From positions 4,278,001-4,342,000 of the forward strand of contig NZ_CP059973.1 in NCBI RefSeq assembly GCF_009193295.2: a stretch of 64,000 bases of DNA. Reading direction: 5' to 3'. Below are positions 61,928-64,000 of the stretch, piece after piece; the first letter of the stretch is position 1, and every line of letters starts with the position of its first letter. The translations under genes and the position numbers were made by a program. Below the pieces are notes generated by a model, which was not told the origin of the DNA, did no database searches, and saw nothing but the letters and a program-made list of their open reading frames with translations. This DNA is from Bacteroides luhongzhouii. Lineage in GTDB: Bacteria > Bacteroidota > Bacteroidia > Bacteroidales > Bacteroidaceae.

Positions 61928-63475
61928 ATGTTAAGAAAGCTACGTATTGGAATATCAGCACTATTATTTGTGCTGATTTCTTTCTTTTTTCTCGATTTCG
62001 CAGAAATATTACCGAACAGTTTTCATCGGCTGGCACATTTGCAATTTGTTCCAGCCATCCTTTCACTAAGTATAGGTATCTTATTATTTCTCATTGCGTT
62101 AACGCTCTTGTTTGGACGCGTTTATTGTTCCACAATTTGCCCTATGGGTATTTTGCAGGATGTCATTGCACGCATTTCAAAAGCAACAGGGAAAAAGAAA
62201 AAAAGATATAGTTACAGTCCCGCAAAAAACAAATTGCGTTGGGGCATACTCGGACTGACAGTAATCGGGTTTCTATGCGGATTTACATTTGTTGTAGGCC
62301 TGCTCGATCCATACAGCGCGTATGGACGTGTGGTAGTGCATATATTCAAACCTATCTACATGTTGGGGAATAATCTGTTGGAATCCGTCTTTTCCAAGTT
62401 CGACAATTATACGTTTTATCAGGTAGATACCTCTGTTTTAAGCATTTCTTCTCTTTTCATTGCTGTTATCACTCTTGCAGTTATTTTTGTAATGGCATGG
62501 AAACACGGACGGACATGGTGCAATACGGTTTGTCCCGTAGGAACAGTATTGGGATTATTGAGCCGCTTTTCATTATTTAAGGTCCGCATTGATACTGCGA
62601 AATGTAATGGATGCGGGCTTTGTGCTACCAAATGCAAAGCCTCCTGCATCAATAGTAAGGAACATGCCATTGATTATAGCCGTTGTGTAGATTGTTTCGA
62701 CTGTCTGGAAGCATGCAAGCAAAAGGCATTGGTCTACAACCCTTCTTTAAAGAAACAACAAACAAACGTAGAAGCCCCTACGCCATCATCACCGGACACG
62801 GATTCATCCAAACGCCGCTTTTTGGTTGCCGGTCTTGTTACTGCCGGGGCTACTCCCAAACTCCTGTCCCAAGCCAAAGAATCCGTTGCAAGATTAGAAG
62901 GCAAGAAGGCATACAAAAAAGAGAATCCAATCACTCCTCCGGGCTCTATCAGTCGGGAACACTTTCAACAGCAATGTACATCCTGTCATCTTTGTGTCAG
63001 CAAATGCCCCTCTCATGTTCTGCAACCTGCTTTTATGGAGTATGGTTTGGCAGGCATAATGCAGCCGACCGTTAGTTTTGAGAAAGGATTTTGTAATTTT
63101 GACTGTACTGTTTGCGGAGACGTTTGTCCCAATGGAGCAATTCTTCCCATAAGTGTAGAGCAAAAACATCTTACACAAATGGGATATGTTGTTTTTATCG
63201 AGGAAAATTGCATCGTTTATACTGATGGAACCAGTTGCGGAGCGTGCTCCGAGCACTGTCCTACACAGGCTGTGGCAATGGTACCATATAAAGACGGATT
63301 AACGATCCCTCATGTAAACAAAGAAATATGCGTAGGTTGTGGAGGATGTGAATATGTTTGTCCTGCCCGTCCATTCCGCGCTATCTATATTGAAGGAAAT
63401 CCAGTGCAAAAAGAAGCAAAACCTTTTAAAGAAAGCGAAGAACATAAAGTGGAGATAGACGATTTCGGATTCTAA
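61928..63475 (+). CDS. Membrane polyferredoxin (NapH/NapG-like fusion)
   Basis: 515 residues from the ATG at 61928; the longer frame from 61898 overlaps the DUF362 gene. N-terminal NapH-like membrane part with about five helices (to about 215), containing CSTICPMGILQD and CNTVCPVGTV. Then [4Fe-4S] motifs CNGCGLCATKC (from 226) and CVDCFDCLEAC (from 253). An internal KRRFLVAGLVTAGA (Arg296-297) resembles a Tat signal fused mid-chain. A second part holds four more motifs, CTSCHLCVSKC (from 350) and later CTVCGDVC, CGACSEHC, CVGCGGCEYVC. It should move electrons across or along the membrane. Confidence 0.85.
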   Translation: MLRKLRIGISALLFVLISFFFLDFAEILPNSFHRLAHLQFVPAILSLSIGILLFLIALTLLFGRVYCSTICPMGILQDVIARISKATGKKKKRYSYSPAKNKLRWGILGLTVIGFLCGFTFVVGLLDPYSAYGRVVVHIFKPIYMLGNNLLESVFSKFDNYTFYQVDTSVLSISSLFIAVITLAVIFVMAWKHGRTWCNTVCPVGTVLGLLSRFSLFKVRIDTAKCNGCGLCATKCKASCINSKEHAIDYSRCVDCFDCLEACKQKALVYNPSLKKQQTNVEAPTPSSPDTDSSKRRFLVAGLVTAGATPKLLSQAKESVARLEGKKAYKKENPITPPGSISREHFQQQCTSCHLCVSKCPSHVLQPAFMEYGLAGIMQPTVSFEKGFCNFDCTVCGDVCPNGAILPISVEQKHLTQMGYVVFIEENCIVYTDGTSCGACSEHCPTQAVAMVPYKDGLTIPHVNKEICVGCGGCEYVCPARPFRAIYIEGNPVQKEAKPFKESEEHKVEIDDFGF

Positions 63476-63510
63476 TCAGTACACAGTACTGGTGTAAAAG
63501 ATTCCATCCG

Positions 63511-63597
63511 TATATTTGCGCTCTATTGTGGTATATTTAAATGCGGATAACAAAACTTTATACTTACGCAATTAAAGTTCCATGTTATCCGCATTTA
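63511..63597 (+). promoter_or_regulatory. Promoter box followed by a 15 bp hairpin
   Basis: TATATTTG (63511-63518) then, after 19 bp, the perfect inverted repeat TAAATGCGGATAACA (63538-63552) with its complement (63583-63597). The 31 nt loop has no gene. It may be a leader structure of the patatin-like gene, or a terminator of the polyferredoxin gene. Confidence 0.5.
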
Positions 63598-63715
63598 TTG
63601 TGTTCTATGGATAACAAAAAACTGCTTATGACGTTCTCTTAAAAAAACTATTCATTATATTCCTCCTACTTTCAATAAATTCACTAAATTCGTGGCGAAC
63701 TAAAGAAAGCAACTC

Positions 63716-64000
63716 ATGGAGGTATTCACAAATAACAGGAATAGCCGGAAATATCAGATTGGCTATGCACTAAGCGGAGGATTTATTAAAGGATTTGCCC
63801 ATTTGGGAGTTATGCAAGCTCTTTTAGAGCATGATATTAAACCGGAAATCATCTCCGGAGTAAGCGCAGGAGCACTTGCCGGTGTCTTTTATGCAGATGG
63901 CAACGAACCCCACAAAGTACTTGATTATTTCTCCGGACATAAATTCCAGGATTTAACCAAACTGGTAATTCCTAAAAAAGGATTATTTGACCTTTGTGAA
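63716..64000 (+). CDS. Patatin-like phospholipase (5' part)
   Basis: The first 95 codons of a gene that runs off the window. The start MEVFTNNRNSRKYQIGYALS leads into the oxyanion motif GGFIKGFAHLG (about 21-31) and the nucleophile elbow GVSAG (Ser about 50), the patatin pattern. The catalytic Asp would be outside the window. No signal peptide, so a cytoplasmic or membrane-associated lipid acyl hydrolase is expected. Confidence 0.85.
   Translation, partial: MEVFTNNRNSRKYQIGYALSGGFIKGFAHLGVMQALLEHDIKPEIISGVSAGALAGVFYADGNEPHKVLDYFSGHKFQDLTKLVIPKKGLFDLCE

Overview
The window reads as a chromosomal segment of a gut Bacteroides (B. thetaiotaomicron/ovatus group is my inference from gene content and order; no search was run). 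Evidence: many intergenic regions carry the Bacteroides sigma-ABfr -7 box TAnnTTTG, some with a TTTG/TTG about 19-20 bp upstream; Shine-Dalgarno sequences are weak; and there are many SPII lipoproteins and Bacteroidales-type families (DUF4296, DUF4738, DUF4846, DUF6268, HU-CCDC81/SPOR, TamL, a Nudix-type sugar regulator).

Layout. 1-2.5 kb is the edge of a mobile element or phage-like module: a leftward operon (small regulator, LuxR-type regulator, two small proteins running off the window) divergent from an XRE repressor, with strong palindromes between them. 2.6-3.7 kb holds a small lipoprotein/membrane-protein cassette. From 3.7 kb the core chromosome starts: trmN6, then lon-tgt-lptG in one tight operon, an acetyltransferase, a thioredoxin-like protein without its cysteines, serB, a DEAD-box helicase, ugd and rfbC, and a HU-TM-SPOR protein followed by an FHA protein. 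18.3-18.8 kb is a decayed DUF3791/DUF3990-like locus. 19-23 kb is hexuronate catabolism: a LacI-type regulator and uxaB divergent from uxaC. Then two tandem tRNA-Lys(CTT), a metallo-hydrolase, an MFS transporter, small genes, tamL, a TrmH-family methyltransferase, and the leftward cluster ileS - dksA-like - lspA - DUF4296.

39.6-41.1 kb is a GNAT/nitrilase fusion, followed by a compact, strongly structured RNA with its own promoter and terminator (41.31-41.52 kb). 42.5-47.8 kb is the xylose locus (Nudix regulator, xylB, xylA, xylE, all leftward). Then thiD, fabD, sucC, sucD, an RRM protein, a LytS/LytTR-type signalling operon containing one apparently active and one apparently dead histidine kinase, glnA, DUF4846, and a rightward group DUF169 - ECF S component - Tat-exported DUF362 - membrane polyferredoxin. 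The window ends inside a patatin-like phospholipase.

The observations I rate highest are the structured RNA at 41.35-41.49 kb, the kinase/pseudokinase operon at 53-56.7 kb, the DUF169/ECF/DUF362/polyferredoxin group at 59.4-63.5 kb, the palindromic switch at 1.60-1.67 kb, and two intergenic hairpin regions (32.26-32.34 and 39.53-39.61 kb). I found no CRISPR array and no complete insertion sequence.
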